From positions 232,103 to 280,102 of the forward strand of contig NZ_MAXA01000213.1 in the NCBI RefSeq assembly GCF_001854695.1: a stretch of 48,000 nucleotides of DNA. Reading direction: 5' to 3'. Under the pieces are notes generated by a model. That model did no database searches, had not been told where the DNA came from, and saw only the letters and a program-made list of their open reading frames with translations. This document shows, piece by piece, positions 34,387 through 43,067 of the stretch. This stretch comes from Parafrankia soli (lineage in GTDB: Bacteria > Actinomycetota > Actinomycetes > Frankiales > Frankiaceae). Positions within the stretch are counted from its first letter, which is position 1; each line of letters starts with the position of its first letter. The position numbers and the translations under genes are program-made.

Positions 34387-35517
34387 TCAGTTCGCCGCGT
34401 GCCTCGGCCGGGCCCGCCTGCGGGTCGGCTCGGCCAGCCGGATCATCGCGACGATCGCGCGGGCGGCGTCCGGGTGGCCCGTGCCGGCGCAGGCCGCGGA
34501 CATCTTCCCCAGTCGCTCTGCCGAGGTCAGCACCGGGAGCAGGTTGGCCGCCAGCCAGCCGGGGCTCAGCTCGGCGTCGTCCACCAGCAGCCCGCCGCCG
34601 GCCTCCACCGTCGGCAGCGCGTTGCGGCGCTGCTCGCCGTTGCCGTGCGGCAGCGGTACGTACACCGCCGGCAGGCCGACCGCCGCGAGCTCGGCGCACG
34701 TCATCGCGCCGGAGCGGCACAGGCTCATGTCGGCGGCCGCGTAGGCGGAGGGGATGTGGTCCAGGTAGGGCACCGCCCGGTAGGGCGCGGCCAGCCCGGC
34801 GGGCAGCGCGGCGGCGACCTCCTCGTAGTTCTTCGGCCCGGTGGCGTGCAACACCTGCACGCCCGAGCCGGTCAGCTCCCGCGCGGCGCCGACCATCGCG
34901 ATGTTCAGCGAGCGGGCGCCCTGCGACCCCCCGAAGACGAGCAGGGTCGGGCGGTGGGCGTCCAGGCCGTAGCGGGCCCGCGCCGCGCGCGCCGCCGGCC
35001 CCGAGCGGTCCAGGGTGAGGATCTCCGCGCGCAGCGGAATCCCGGTGAGGGTGGACCCGCGCAGCGGGGTGCTGGGGTAGGAGGTGGCCACGAACGGCGT
35101 GAGCCGCGCCCCCAGCCGGTTCGCGAGGCCGGGCAGCGGGTTGGCCTCGTGCACGACGATCGGCACCCCCAAACGGCGCGCGGCCACGTAGGCGGGCACG
35201 GCGACGTAGCCGCCGAAGCCCACCACGACGTCCGCCCGCACCTCGCGCAGCGTGGCGCGCGCCGCGCCGACGGCGGCGGCCAGCCGTTTCGGCACCGTGA
35301 GCAGCGCCGGCGAGGGGCGCCGGGGCATCGGTACCTTCGGCACGGTCGCCAACTCGTAGCCGCGAGCCGGGACGAGTTTCGCCTCCAGCCCGGTCTCGGT
35401 ACCGAGCAGGGTCACCCGGATCCTGGGGTCGTCCGCGCGCAACGCGTCGGCGACCGCGAGGGCCGGTTCCACATGGCCGGCAGTTCCGCCGCCGGCGAGC
35501 AGCACACTTCGCAACAT
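34387..35517 (-). CDS. murG: UDP-GlcNAc:lipid I GlcNAc transferase
   Basis: A 376-residue peripheral membrane glycosyltransferase that turns lipid I into lipid II. Visible motifs: [20 protein letters not shown] (G-loop 1), [34 protein letters not shown], the second G-loop [24 protein letters not shown] and [12 protein letters not shown] that binds UDP-GlcNAc. ATG at 35517 is used because the fold starts there; an upstream in-frame start at 35559 only adds basic residues. Lies between ftsW and murC. Confidence 0.95.
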   Translation of the reverse strand: MLRSVLLAGGGTAGHVEPALAVADALRADDPRIRVTLLGTETGLEAKLVPARGYELATVPKVPMPRRPSPALLTVPKRLAAAVGAARATLREVRADVVVGFGGYVAVPAYVAARRLGVPIVVHEANPLPGLANRLGARLTPFVATSYPSTPLRGSTLTGIPLRAEILTLDRSGPAARAARARYGLDAHRPTLLVFGGSQGARSLNIAMVGAARELTGSGVQVLHATGPKNYEEVAAALPAGLAAPYRAVPYLDHIPSAYAAADMSLCRSGAMTCAELAAVGLPAVYVPLPHGNGEQRRNALPTVEAGGGLLVDDAELSPGWLAANLLPVLTSAERLGKMSAACAGTGHPDAARAIVAMIRLAEPTRRRARPRHAAN

Positions 35518-35652
35518 CGGCCCTGACGATTCCACATCGCGGCGGCGCGCACGCAACATGGTCGGCCGAACACGCGGGCGGATCGGCCGACCACACGGAC
35601 GCCTCGGCGCGGCCGCTCGGACCGCCGTTCCGGGGGGCCGAGCTCGACCGTT

Positions 35653-37113
35653 CTAGACCGCCGCCTCGGGAGTCTCGGCCCGCGCGGCGCGGCGGCGGCG
35701 CAGCCACCCCCGACCAGCGCGCCCCACACGCCCTGCGCGGCGCGCCTCGGCGCGCGCCGCGAGGTAGACGACGGCATCCGGCTCGCGGCGGGCGAAGGCC
35801 AGCAGCATGCCCAGCGCGCCCATCGTCGGCAGCAGCGCCGATCCACCGAAGGACACCAGTGGCAGGGTCACCCCGGTGATCGGCAGGATTCCCACGACCG
35901 CGCCCATGTTCACCACGGCCTGCGCGATGATCCAGGCGGTGACCGCCGTGGCGGCCAGCCGGATGAACAGGTCGTCGGCGCGGTGCGCGATCCGCAGGCC
36001 CGCGTAGCCCAGCACGCCGAACAGCGTGACGGTCACCAGACTCCCGAGCAGCCCGAGCTCCTCGCCGATGATCGCGAGGATGAAGTCGGTGTGCACGGCG
36101 GGCAGCAGATCCGGCCACTTCTCCCGGGAGGCGCCCAGCCCCTCCCCCCACCAGCCACCGGACGACAGCGCGTAGATGCCGTGGACGGCCTGGAAACCGG
36201 TGTTGTTCGGGTCGGCGAAGGGATCCCGGAAGGACATCAGTCGTTCCAGCCGGTACGGCGCGCTGATCGCCAGGACACTGGCGCCGGCGACCATGCCGCC
36301 GAGCAGCCCGGCGTAGATCCGCAGCGGGGTGCCGATCACCCAGAGCACCGCCAGCGGGACGACGGTGACACAGATCGAGCCGCCCAGGTCGGGCTCGAGC
36401 ATGAGCAGCAGGTCGACGAACAGGAAGCCGGGCACCACCGGGATGATCAGGTGCTTCCAGTTGACCAGCAGCCGGCGCTTGCGGACGAGGACGTCCGAGC
36501 ACCACAGCACGAGGGCGATCTTGGCGAACTCGCTCGGCTGCAGGGTGTACGGGCCGATCGGGATCCACTGCCGCGAACCGTTCTCGACGTGCCCGATCCC
36601 CGGGACGAGCACCGCCATCAGCAGCAGGACGGTCATGCCCAGCAACGGGTAGGCGGCGGCCCGGAAGACCCGGATCGGCAGGCGGCTCGCGACCAGCAGC
36701 AGCGGGATGCCGATGCCGGCCCAGGTCGCCTGCCGCAGGAACAGCGTGTAGGCCGAGCCGAAGTCCTGGAAGGACCGCGGGGCGGACGCCGAGAGCACCA
36801 TCACCAGGCCGAGCAGCAGCAACAGGCCGGCGGAGGAGAGCAGCAGGTAGTACGAGGCCAGCGGGCGGTCGAGGACGGGCGTGCGGGGGTCGCCGACCCA
36901 GCCCCGCCTGGCCCCGGTGGCCTCCGGCCCGCCGGTGCCGGGGCGCAGCCCGCCGGCGGCGCGGGCGCCGCCCGCGCCGGTGGCGGCCTCGGAGCCCGCC
37001 GCGCCGGCCCCGCCCGCGCCGGTCGTTCCCGGGCCGGTGCTCCCCGCGGGCCTCGACCCGGCGACGGCCGTCCCCGTTCCGGTGGTTCGCGCACCCGTCA
37101 TGCGCTCACTCAC
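35653..37113 (-). CDS. ftsW: FtsW, division-specific peptidoglycan glycosyltransferase (SEDS)
   Basis: A 486-residue SEDS membrane protein that polymerises lipid II together with FtsI. The first 85 residues are low-complexity Gly/Ala/Thr (GTGTAVAG, GAGGAGAAG), an actinobacterial extension. About ten transmembrane segments follow. Family landmarks are RSFQDFGSAYTLFLRQATWA, GPYTLQPSEFAKIALVLW, LLMLEPDLGGS with the essential acidic residue region, HTDFILAIIGEELGLLG, and GILPITGVTLPLVSFGGS. GTG at 37113 has a purine-rich GGAGAGGGGGAG upstream. Sits between murD and murG. Confidence 0.95.
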   Translation of the reverse strand: MSERMTGARTTGTGTAVAGSRPAGSTGPGTTGAGGAGAAGSEAATGAGGARAAGGLRPGTGGPEATGARRGWVGDPRTPVLDRPLASYYLLLSSAGLLLLLGLVMVLSASAPRSFQDFGSAYTLFLRQATWAGIGIPLLLVASRLPIRVFRAAAYPLLGMTVLLLMAVLVPGIGHVENGSRQWIPIGPYTLQPSEFAKIALVLWCSDVLVRKRRLLVNWKHLIIPVVPGFLFVDLLLMLEPDLGGSICVTVVPLAVLWVIGTPLRIYAGLLGGMVAGASVLAISAPYRLERLMSFRDPFADPNNTGFQAVHGIYALSSGGWWGEGLGASREKWPDLLPAVHTDFILAIIGEELGLLGSLVTVTLFGVLGYAGLRIAHRADDLFIRLAATAVTAWIIAQAVVNMGAVVGILPITGVTLPLVSFGGSALLPTMGALGMLLAFARREPDAVVYLAARAEARRAGRVGRAGRGWLRRRRAARAETPEAAV

Positions 37114-37157
37114 GCTCCCCCTCTCCGGTGCCGCGCTGGGAGGGAGAGCGCCGGCGG

Positions 37158-38723
37158 TCAGCCTCCCCGCGCTCGCACGGCCGCGGCGAACAGGTCGCCG
37201 CGCTCCGCGTAGTCACGGAACATGTCCATCGACGCCGCCGCGGGCGCCAGCAGCACGGTGTCGCCCGGTGCCGCGAGCTTCGCGGCGGCCTCCACCGCAT
37301 CGTCCATGCCCGCGGCCCGTTCCACGGGGACATCGGGGGCGTGTCGGGCGAGAGCCGCGGCCACCTCGTCGGCGCACTGGCCGATCAGGACCACCGCGCG
37401 CAGCCCGTGACGGGCCGAGACAACGAGATCGTCGAACTCAAGGCCCTTGTTCAGACCGCCCGCGATCCACACCACCGACGGGTAGGCGCGCAGCGACGCC
37501 GCGGCGGCATGCGGGTTGGTGGCCTTGCTGTCGTCGACGTAGCGGACGCCGCCGCGCCGGCCGACGGTGACGTTGCGGTGCGCGCCGGGCCGGAACGACG
37601 CGAGCGCCGCGCCGATGGCCGCCGGGTCCACCCCGTCGGCGCGGGCCAGCGCGGCGGCGGCCAGCGCGTTGGCGATGTTGTGCGATCCCAGCTCAGTGCC
37701 GGTGGCGAAGCCGGGGAAGCGGTCGTCCCGGAACTGGCCGCCGCCGAACGGGCCCGGCCCGTCGCCGGTCCCGGCCGCGCCGGCCCGGGTGCCACCCGCC
37801 ACGGCGCCGCCGACCCTGCCGCCGGTGATGCCGGTGGCGGGCGGGCGCCGCCCGGGTGAGCGGCCGGCCGCGCCGAGATCGGCCACGGCGATCAGCCGCC
37901 CGCCGGAGAAGGCCCGGTCGACCAGGTACCCGTTCACGACGGTCAGGTCGGGCCGTGGGGTGGCGTTCGGGTCCAGCCCGAAGGTGACCCGCCGGCCCGG
38001 CGCCCGCGACAGCAGCTCCAGGCTCACGGGGTCGTCCACGTTGCCAACGGCGACGGTGTGCGGGGCCGCCCAGATCCGCGCCTTCGCCGCCGCGTAGGCG
38101 TCGGCTCCGCCGTGCCAGTCGAGATGGTCCGGCGCGACGTTGAGGATCACCGCCGCGCGCGGGGCGACGGTGGAGGTGTAGTGCAGCTGGAAGCTGGACA
38201 GCTCGACGGCGAGCGCGTCGTAGGGCGGCCGGGTCTCGACGGCCGCCACGATGGGCGTGCCGATGTTGCCGGCTGTGGTGGCGCGCCGCCCCCCGGCGAC
38301 GAGCATCGCGCCGAGCATCTCGGTCGTGGTGGTCTTGCCGTTCGTGCCGGTGACCGCGAGCCACCGGGACAGCCCGCGCCACCGCCAGGCGAGCTCCACC
38401 TCGCCCCACACCGGTACCCCGGCGGCCTCCGCCGCCCGCAGCAGCGGCGTGTCCGGTGGGACACCCGGCGAGGTGACGACGAGCGACGCCGCCCCGGCCT
38501 CGGCCGGCAGGCCGCCGAGCCGGACCTCGATTCCCTCCGCCCGCAGCCGCTCGGCGGCGGCGCGCTGGCCCGGGCCGTCGGCCGCGTCCACCACGACCAC
38601 CCGGGCGCCGCGGGCCGCCAGCGCACCGGCCGCCGCGGCGCCGGAGACGCCCACTCCGACGACCGTGACCTGAGCGCCGGCGAGCACCGCGCCCGCGGGC
38701 ACCGGTGTGGCGGAAGTACTCAT
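37158..38723 (-). CDS. murD: UDP-MurNAc-L-Ala--D-Glu ligase
   Basis: A 521-residue cytosolic Mur ligase. Start ATG at 38723 is two bases after the mraY stop. N-terminal VTVVGVGVSGAAAAGALAARGARVVVVDA is the Rossmann-type UDP domain; ATP loop AVTGTNGKTTTTEML; NIGTPIV, ELSSFQLHYT and NVAPDHLDWHGG, then RYVDDSKATNPHAA and WIAGGLNKG in the C-terminal domain. A Gly/Arg-rich insert of about 60 residues (GRSPGRRPPATGITGGRVGG region) lies before LGSHNIANALAAA, making it longer than the usual 440-480. It adds D-Glu to UDP-MurNAc-Ala. Confidence 0.96.
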   Translation of the reverse strand: MSTSATPVPAGAVLAGAQVTVVGVGVSGAAAAGALAARGARVVVVDAADGPGQRAAAERLRAEGIEVRLGGLPAEAGAASLVVTSPGVPPDTPLLRAAEAAGVPVWGEVELAWRWRGLSRWLAVTGTNGKTTTTEMLGAMLVAGGRRATTAGNIGTPIVAAVETRPPYDALAVELSSFQLHYTSTVAPRAAVILNVAPDHLDWHGGADAYAAAKARIWAAPHTVAVGNVDDPVSLELLSRAPGRRVTFGLDPNATPRPDLTVVNGYLVDRAFSGGRLIAVADLGAAGRSPGRRPPATGITGGRVGGAVAGGTRAGAAGTGDGPGPFGGGQFRDDRFPGFATGTELGSHNIANALAAAALARADGVDPAAIGAALASFRPGAHRNVTVGRRGGVRYVDDSKATNPHAAAASLRAYPSVVWIAGGLNKGLEFDDLVVSARHGLRAVVLIGQCADEVAAALARHAPDVPVERAAGMDDAVEAAAKLAAPGDTVLLAPAAASMDMFRDYAERGDLFAAAVRARGG

Positions 38724-38725
38724 GG

Positions 38726-39793
38726 TCAACCGCCCCCGTGGGAAAGATACTCGGCGTAGAAAAGGCCCAGGCCGAACGCTACGGCCAGGCCGGAGACGAT
38801 CCAGAACCGGATGATCACCGTCGTCTCCGGCCATTCGGCGAGTTCGAAGTGATGGTGGATGGGCGCCATGTTGAACACCCGTCTCTTCGTCGCCTTGAAG
38901 AACGCCACCTGGATCATGACCGACAGCGTCTCGATGACGAACAGGCCCCCCAGCACGAACAGCAGCAGCTCGGTGCGGCTGACGATCGCGATGCTGGCGA
39001 ACGCCCCACCGAGCGCGAGCGAGCCGGTGTCCCCCATGAAGATCTTCGCCGGGCTGGCATTCCACCACAGGAAGCCGAAACAGGCCCCCATCGCGGCGGC
39101 GGAGACCAACGCGACGTCGAGCGGGTCGCGCACGTAGTAGCAGCCCTCGGTCAGCGCCCCGGCCTCGCAGACGTTGCCGAACTGCCAGAAGGAGATCACC
39201 ACGTAGGCGCCGAAGACCATCGCGGACGTGCCGGCGGCCAGGCCGTCCAGGCCGTCGGTGAGGTTCACCGCGTTCGAGGTCGCGGCGATGATGATCCAGG
39301 CGAGCAGCGGGAAGCCGATCAGGCCGATCGAGAACCCGGTGTCGCGCACGACCGAGATGAACGTCGAGCCCGGCAGCAGCCCGCTGTCGTTCTTGAACCG
39401 GACGGCCAGCAGCCCGAACGCCAGCGCGACCGCGGCCTGGCCGGCGAACTTCGTCCGGGCCGTCAGCCCCAGGCTGCGCTGCTTGCGGATCTTGATGTAG
39501 TCGTCCAGGAAGCCGACCAGGCCCAGGCCCGTCATCACCATCAGGACCAGCAGGCCCGAGGCGGTGAAGCCGATGCCGGTGACCAGGTGCGAGACGAAGT
39601 ACCCGGCGAGGGTGGCCAGGATGATGACGGTGCCGCCCATGGTGGGCGTGCCGCGCTTGGTCAGGTGGCTCGACGGCCCGTCCTCACGGATCTCCTGCCC
39701 GTAGCCCTGCCGCCGGAAGAAGCGGATCACCGACGGGGTGCCGAGCAGGGAGATGACCAGCGCGACCAGTGCCGCGAAGAGAACTCCTCTCAC
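38726..39793 (-). CDS. mraY: Phospho-MurNAc-pentapeptide transferase
   Basis: A 355-residue integral membrane enzyme with about ten helices. It moves phospho-MurNAc-pentapeptide onto undecaprenyl phosphate to make lipid I. Clear motifs: [27 protein letters not shown] with the catalytic DD pair, [29 protein letters not shown] and [20 protein letters not shown] at 39793 gives [19 protein letters not shown], the normal first helix. It begins 7 bases after the murF stop and ends two bases before murD. Confidence 0.97.
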   Translation of the reverse strand: MRGVLFAALVALVISLLGTPSVIRFFRRQGYGQEIREDGPSSHLTKRGTPTMGGTVIILATLAGYFVSHLVTGIGFTASGLLVLMVMTGLGLVGFLDDYIKIRKQRSLGLTARTKFAGQAAVALAFGLLAVRFKNDSGLLPGSTFISVVRDTGFSIGLIGFPLLAWIIIAATSNAVNLTDGLDGLAAGTSAMVFGAYVVISFWQFGNVCEAGALTEGCYYVRDPLDVALVSAAAMGACFGFLWWNASPAKIFMGDTGSLALGGAFASIAIVSRTELLLFVLGGLFVIETLSVMIQVAFFKATKRRVFNMAPIHHHFELAEWPETTVIIRFWIVSGLAVAFGLGLFYAEYLSHGGG

Positions 39794-39800
39794 GCGAGCG

Positions 39801-41282
39801 TCACCCGCGCACGCCTGGTTCGCCGGAGTGTCCCACCGTGTTCCACGTGTTCTCGATCCCCTCGATCGCGGCGCCGGCGGCGCCGTCCCGCCGGCCCGCT
39901 GGGCCGGCCCCACCATCCGCGGTCAGCCCCGTGGCCACCCGCTCGAGCCCGAACGACCGGCTCGCCTTCACCAGAACCACGTCACCCGGGCGGACCTGCG
40001 CGGCCAGCAGCGCCAGCGCCTCGTCCACCCCGGGCACCCAGGTCGACTCGCCGGCCCAGGCGCCCTCGTGCTCCGCCGCCTGATGCACCCGGCGCGCCCC
40101 GGCGCCGACCGCCACCAGCCGTGACACGCCCAGCCCGGCGGCGAGCCGCCCCAGGGTGTCGTGCGCGGCCTCCGCGTCGGCGCCGAGCTCGCCCATCGGA
40201 CCCAGCACCGCCCACGCCCGCCCCGCTCCCCGCATGTCCATCAGCGCGGTCAGGGCCGCGCGCATCGACTCGGGGTTCGCGTTGTAGGAGTCGTTGAGCA
40301 CGACCACGCCGTCCGCGGTGGTCGTCACCTCCATCCGCCAGCGGCTGCGCGGGCGGGCCTCCTCGAGCGCCGCCGCGGCCTCGGCCGGCGCGAGGCCGAG
40401 TGATGTCGCCACCGCCGCGGCGGCCAGCGCGTTGGCCACCTGGTGCGCGCCGACGAGGCCGAGGCGCAGCCGGTGGCGCTCCCCGCCGGCCAGCAGGTCG
40501 AACGCGGCCCGGCCGTCGCCGCCCACCTCGACGCGCTCGGCGCGGACGTCCGCCGCCGCGACGCGGCCGAAGGTGACCACCTGGACGCCGGCGCGGCCGG
40601 CCATCGCCGCCACCAGCGGATCGTCGGCGTTCAGCACGACCAGGCCGGTGGCCGCCTCTGCGAGCTCGCCCTTCGCCGCGGCGATGCCGTTCCGCCCGTC
40701 GGCGTACTCCCCCACGTGCGCCGACCCGACGTTGAGTACCAGCCCGACGTGCGGGCGGGCCACCGCGCACAGCGTCGCGATGTGCCCGATGCCGCGGGCG
40801 CCCATCTCCAGCACCACGAACGCGGTGTCGGGCTCGGTGCGCAGCAGGGTCAGCGGCAGGCCGATCTCGTTGTTGAACGAGCCCACCGCGGCGACCGTCG
40901 GGCCGAGCCGGCCGAGCAGGTCGGCCAGCAGGTCCTTGGTGGTCGTCTTACCGGCCGAGCCGGTCACCCCGACCACGGTCGCCGGGGCGAGGTCACGCAG
41001 GTGCGCGGCGAGCGCGGCCAGCGCCGCCGCCGGGTCGGCGGCGACGACGGTGGGCACGCCCGTCTCCCGGGCGCCGAGGACGGCCACCGCGCCGGCCGCG
41101 ACCGCGCCGGCGGCGAAGTCGTGCCCGTCCACCCGTTCACCGGGCAGGGCGACGAACAGCGCGCCCGGGCCGACCTGACGGGAGTCGATCACCACCGACG
41201 TGACCGGGGTCAACCGGTCCGCGCCGGCGGTGAGCCGGCCACCGGTGGCGGCTGCCACCTCGGCGAGAGTCAGCGCGATCAT
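39801..41282 (-). CDS. murF: UDP-MurNAc-tripeptide--D-Ala-D-Ala ligase
   Basis: A 493-residue Mur ligase that adds D-Ala-D-Ala, completing the pentapeptide. Start ATG at 41282 overlaps the murE stop as ATGA. Motifs: [21 protein letters not shown] in the N-terminal domain, ATP loop [53 protein letters not shown], and in the C-terminal domain [17 protein letters not shown] and VLGPMGELG. The C-terminal 35 residues beyond GLERVATGL are unusual for the family. Confidence 0.96.
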   Translation of the reverse strand: MIALTLAEVAAATGGRLTAGADRLTPVTSVVIDSRQVGPGALFVALPGERVDGHDFAAGAVAAGAVAVLGARETGVPTVVAADPAAALAALAAHLRDLAPATVVGVTGSAGKTTTKDLLADLLGRLGPTVAAVGSFNNEIGLPLTLLRTEPDTAFVVLEMGARGIGHIATLCAVARPHVGLVLNVGSAHVGEYADGRNGIAAAKGELAEAATGLVVLNADDPLVAAMAGRAGVQVVTFGRVAAADVRAERVEVGGDGRAAFDLLAGGERHRLRLGLVGAHQVANALAAAAVATSLGLAPAEAAAALEEARPRSRWRMEVTTTADGVVVLNDSYNANPESMRAALTALMDMRGAGRAWAVLGPMGELGADAEAAHDTLGRLAAGLGVSRLVAVGAGARRVHQAAEHEGAWAGESTWVPGVDEALALLAAQVRPGDVVLVKASRSFGLERVATGLTADGGAGPAGRRDGAAGAAIEGIENTWNTVGHSGEPGVRG

Positions 41283-42820
41283 CGGCTCGCCGCCGCCAGC
41301 AGCGCGGAGCGCAGCACCTCGCGGTCGTCGAACGGCGTGACGACACCGGCGACGTCCTGCCCGCTCTCGTGCCCCTTGCCGGCCACGATCACGGCGTCGG
41401 TGGGCCCGGCGGCGCCGACCGCGAGCGCGATCGCGCTCGCCCGGTCCGGCTCCACGACGATCTCGCCCGCTCCAGGGGCGCCGCGGGCGCCGGCCAGCAT
41501 CTGCTCGAGGATGCGCGCCGGGTCCTCGGACCGGGGATTGTCGCTGGTGAACACGGCCAGGTCGGCCAGCCGCGCCGCGGCCGCGCCCATCAGCGGCCGC
41601 TTGGCGCGGTCGCGGTCCCCACCGCAGCCGAGGACGACGACCACCCGCCCGGTCACGATCGGGCGCACGGCGGCGAGCAGCGTCTCGACCGCGTCGGGGG
41701 TGTGGGCGTAGTCCACGAGGGCGAGGAACGGCTGGCCGGCGTCGATCCGCTCCATCCGCCCCGGGACCCCCGGCAGCGACGAGATGCCCTCGGCCGCCGC
41801 CTCCAGCGGGACACCGACGGCGGCCAGCAGCGCGAGGGCGCCCAGCGCGTTGGCGACGTTGAACCGGCCCGGCAGGGCGAGCGAGAGGTCCGCCTTCGCG
41901 CCGTCCGGGCCCAGCGCGCGGAACACGCTGCCGGCCGGGCCGGCGACGACGTCCTCCGGCCACCAGTCGGCCGGGCGGCCGGTCACCGAGTAGGTGCGCG
42001 CGTCCGGGCGCAGCGCCGCGAGCCGGCGGCCCCAGTCGTCGTCGACGCAGACCACGGCGGCCGCGCTGCGGGCGGGCTCGAACAGTGCCGCCTTCGCCGC
42101 GAAGTAGTCCTCCATCGTCGGGTGGAAGTCGAGGTGGTCCTGGCTGAGGTTGGTGAAGGCGGCGCCGGCGAAGCGCAGCGCGTCCACCCGGTGCTGGGCC
42201 AGCGCGTGGCTCGACACCTCCATCGACGCCGCCCCGACGCCCCGCTCCACCATCGTCGCGAGCAGCGCCTGCAGGTCGCCGGACTCGGGCGTCGTGCGCA
42301 CCGAGGGCACCACCGTTCCGGCGACCCGGGTCTGCACCGTGCCGAGCAGGCCCGTGGTGTACCCGGCGGCGCGCAGGCCGGCGTCCAGGAGGAAGGCGGT
42401 GGTGGTCTTGCCGTTCGTGCCGGTGACCCCGAGCAGGGTCAGCGCGCTCGACGGGTCGCCGTAGATCCAGGCGGCGGCCGGCGCCAGGTCGCGGCGCGGG
42501 TCGTCGGTGACGAGCACGGGCACCGCGAGCCGGCCGGACAGCGTCGCGGCGCCCACCGGGTCGGTGAGGACGGCGACGGCACCGGCGGCGACGGCACCGG
42601 CGGCGAAGTCGGCGCCGTGCACGTGCGCGCCGGGCAGCGCCGCGTAGAGGTCGCCCGGCAGCACCGCGCGCGAGTCGTGGGTGACGCCGGTGAGGACGAC
42701 ACCGGCGAGGGCCGCCCCGCCCGACGGACCGGGCGCGACGGTGATGGATCTGAGGACGTCGGGCAGAGCGGTGAGCGACCGCGGTGACGGCGCTGCCGGA
42801 CGTAGTGCCGGGGTGGTCAC
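41279..42820 (-). CDS. murE: UDP-MurNAc-dipeptide--meso-diaminopimelate ligase
   Basis: A 513-residue Mur ligase. TGVTHDSRAVLPGDLYAALPG is the N-terminal UDP domain; ATP loop LLGVTGTNGKTTTAFLL; TTPESGDLQALLA, SMEVSSHALAQHRVD, FTNLSQDHLDFHPTMEDYF; and DYAHTPDAVE with VLGCGGDRDRAKRP in the C-terminal domain. The amino-acid-binding loop reads DNPRSEDP, the form tied to meso-diaminopimelate rather than L-lysine. GTG at 42820 is used; AAGG lies about 9 bases upstream. Between this start and the ftsI stop is a 247-base gap holding a 15-bp stem-loop. Confidence 0.96.
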   Translation of the reverse strand: MTTPALRPAAPSPRSLTALPDVLRSITVAPGPSGGAALAGVVLTGVTHDSRAVLPGDLYAALPGAHVHGADFAAGAVAAGAVAVLTDPVGAATLSGRLAVPVLVTDDPRRDLAPAAAWIYGDPSSALTLLGVTGTNGKTTTAFLLDAGLRAAGYTTGLLGTVQTRVAGTVVPSVRTTPESGDLQALLATMVERGVGAASMEVSSHALAQHRVDALRFAGAAFTNLSQDHLDFHPTMEDYFAAKAALFEPARSAAAVVCVDDDWGRRLAALRPDARTYSVTGRPADWWPEDVVAGPAGSVFRALGPDGAKADLSLALPGRFNVANALGALALLAAVGVPLEAAAEGISSLPGVPGRMERIDAGQPFLALVDYAHTPDAVETLLAAVRPIVTGRVVVVLGCGGDRDRAKRPLMGAAAARLADLAVFTSDNPRSEDPARILEQMLAGARGAPGAGEIVVEPDRASAIALAVGAAGPTDAVIVAGKGHESGQDVAGVVTPFDDREVLRSALLAAASR

Positions 42821-42952
42821 GGGGACGACCTTAGTGGGCGGGCAGGCGGGGGATCCGCACGGGCGCCGTGGACGGCGGTGGTCCACCGGGCCGACGCGCA
42901 GGTGTCGGGACAGCCTGGGCCAAACCGGCGGCGGCTCCCGGCCCCCGGCCCC

Positions 42953-42998
42953 CGTCGTGGACGGGCGCGCGACGTCCCGCGCTCGCCCGTCCACGACG
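42953..42998. terminator. 15-bp stem-loop between ftsI and murE
   Basis: Arms cgtcgtggacgggcg (42953-42967) and cgcccgtccacgacg (42984-42998) pair perfectly around a 16-base loop. It follows the ftsI stop by about 70 bases in the minus direction. It could end or attenuate transcription between the ftsL-ftsI part and the mur part of the cluster. No T-run. Confidence 0.6.
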
Positions 42999-43067
42999 CT
43001 CTCCCCGGTCCGCGGTGCCTTCCCCGTCCGCGGTGCTCCTGCTCGTCCTCGGTGCTCTCGCCCGTTC

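Noticed and set aside
32750-36568. Very long minus-strand frame joining murC to the murG and ftsW regions as one fusion protein
   Set aside because: Beyond murC it runs out of frame through murG and ftsW; those genes have their own clear frames and starts.
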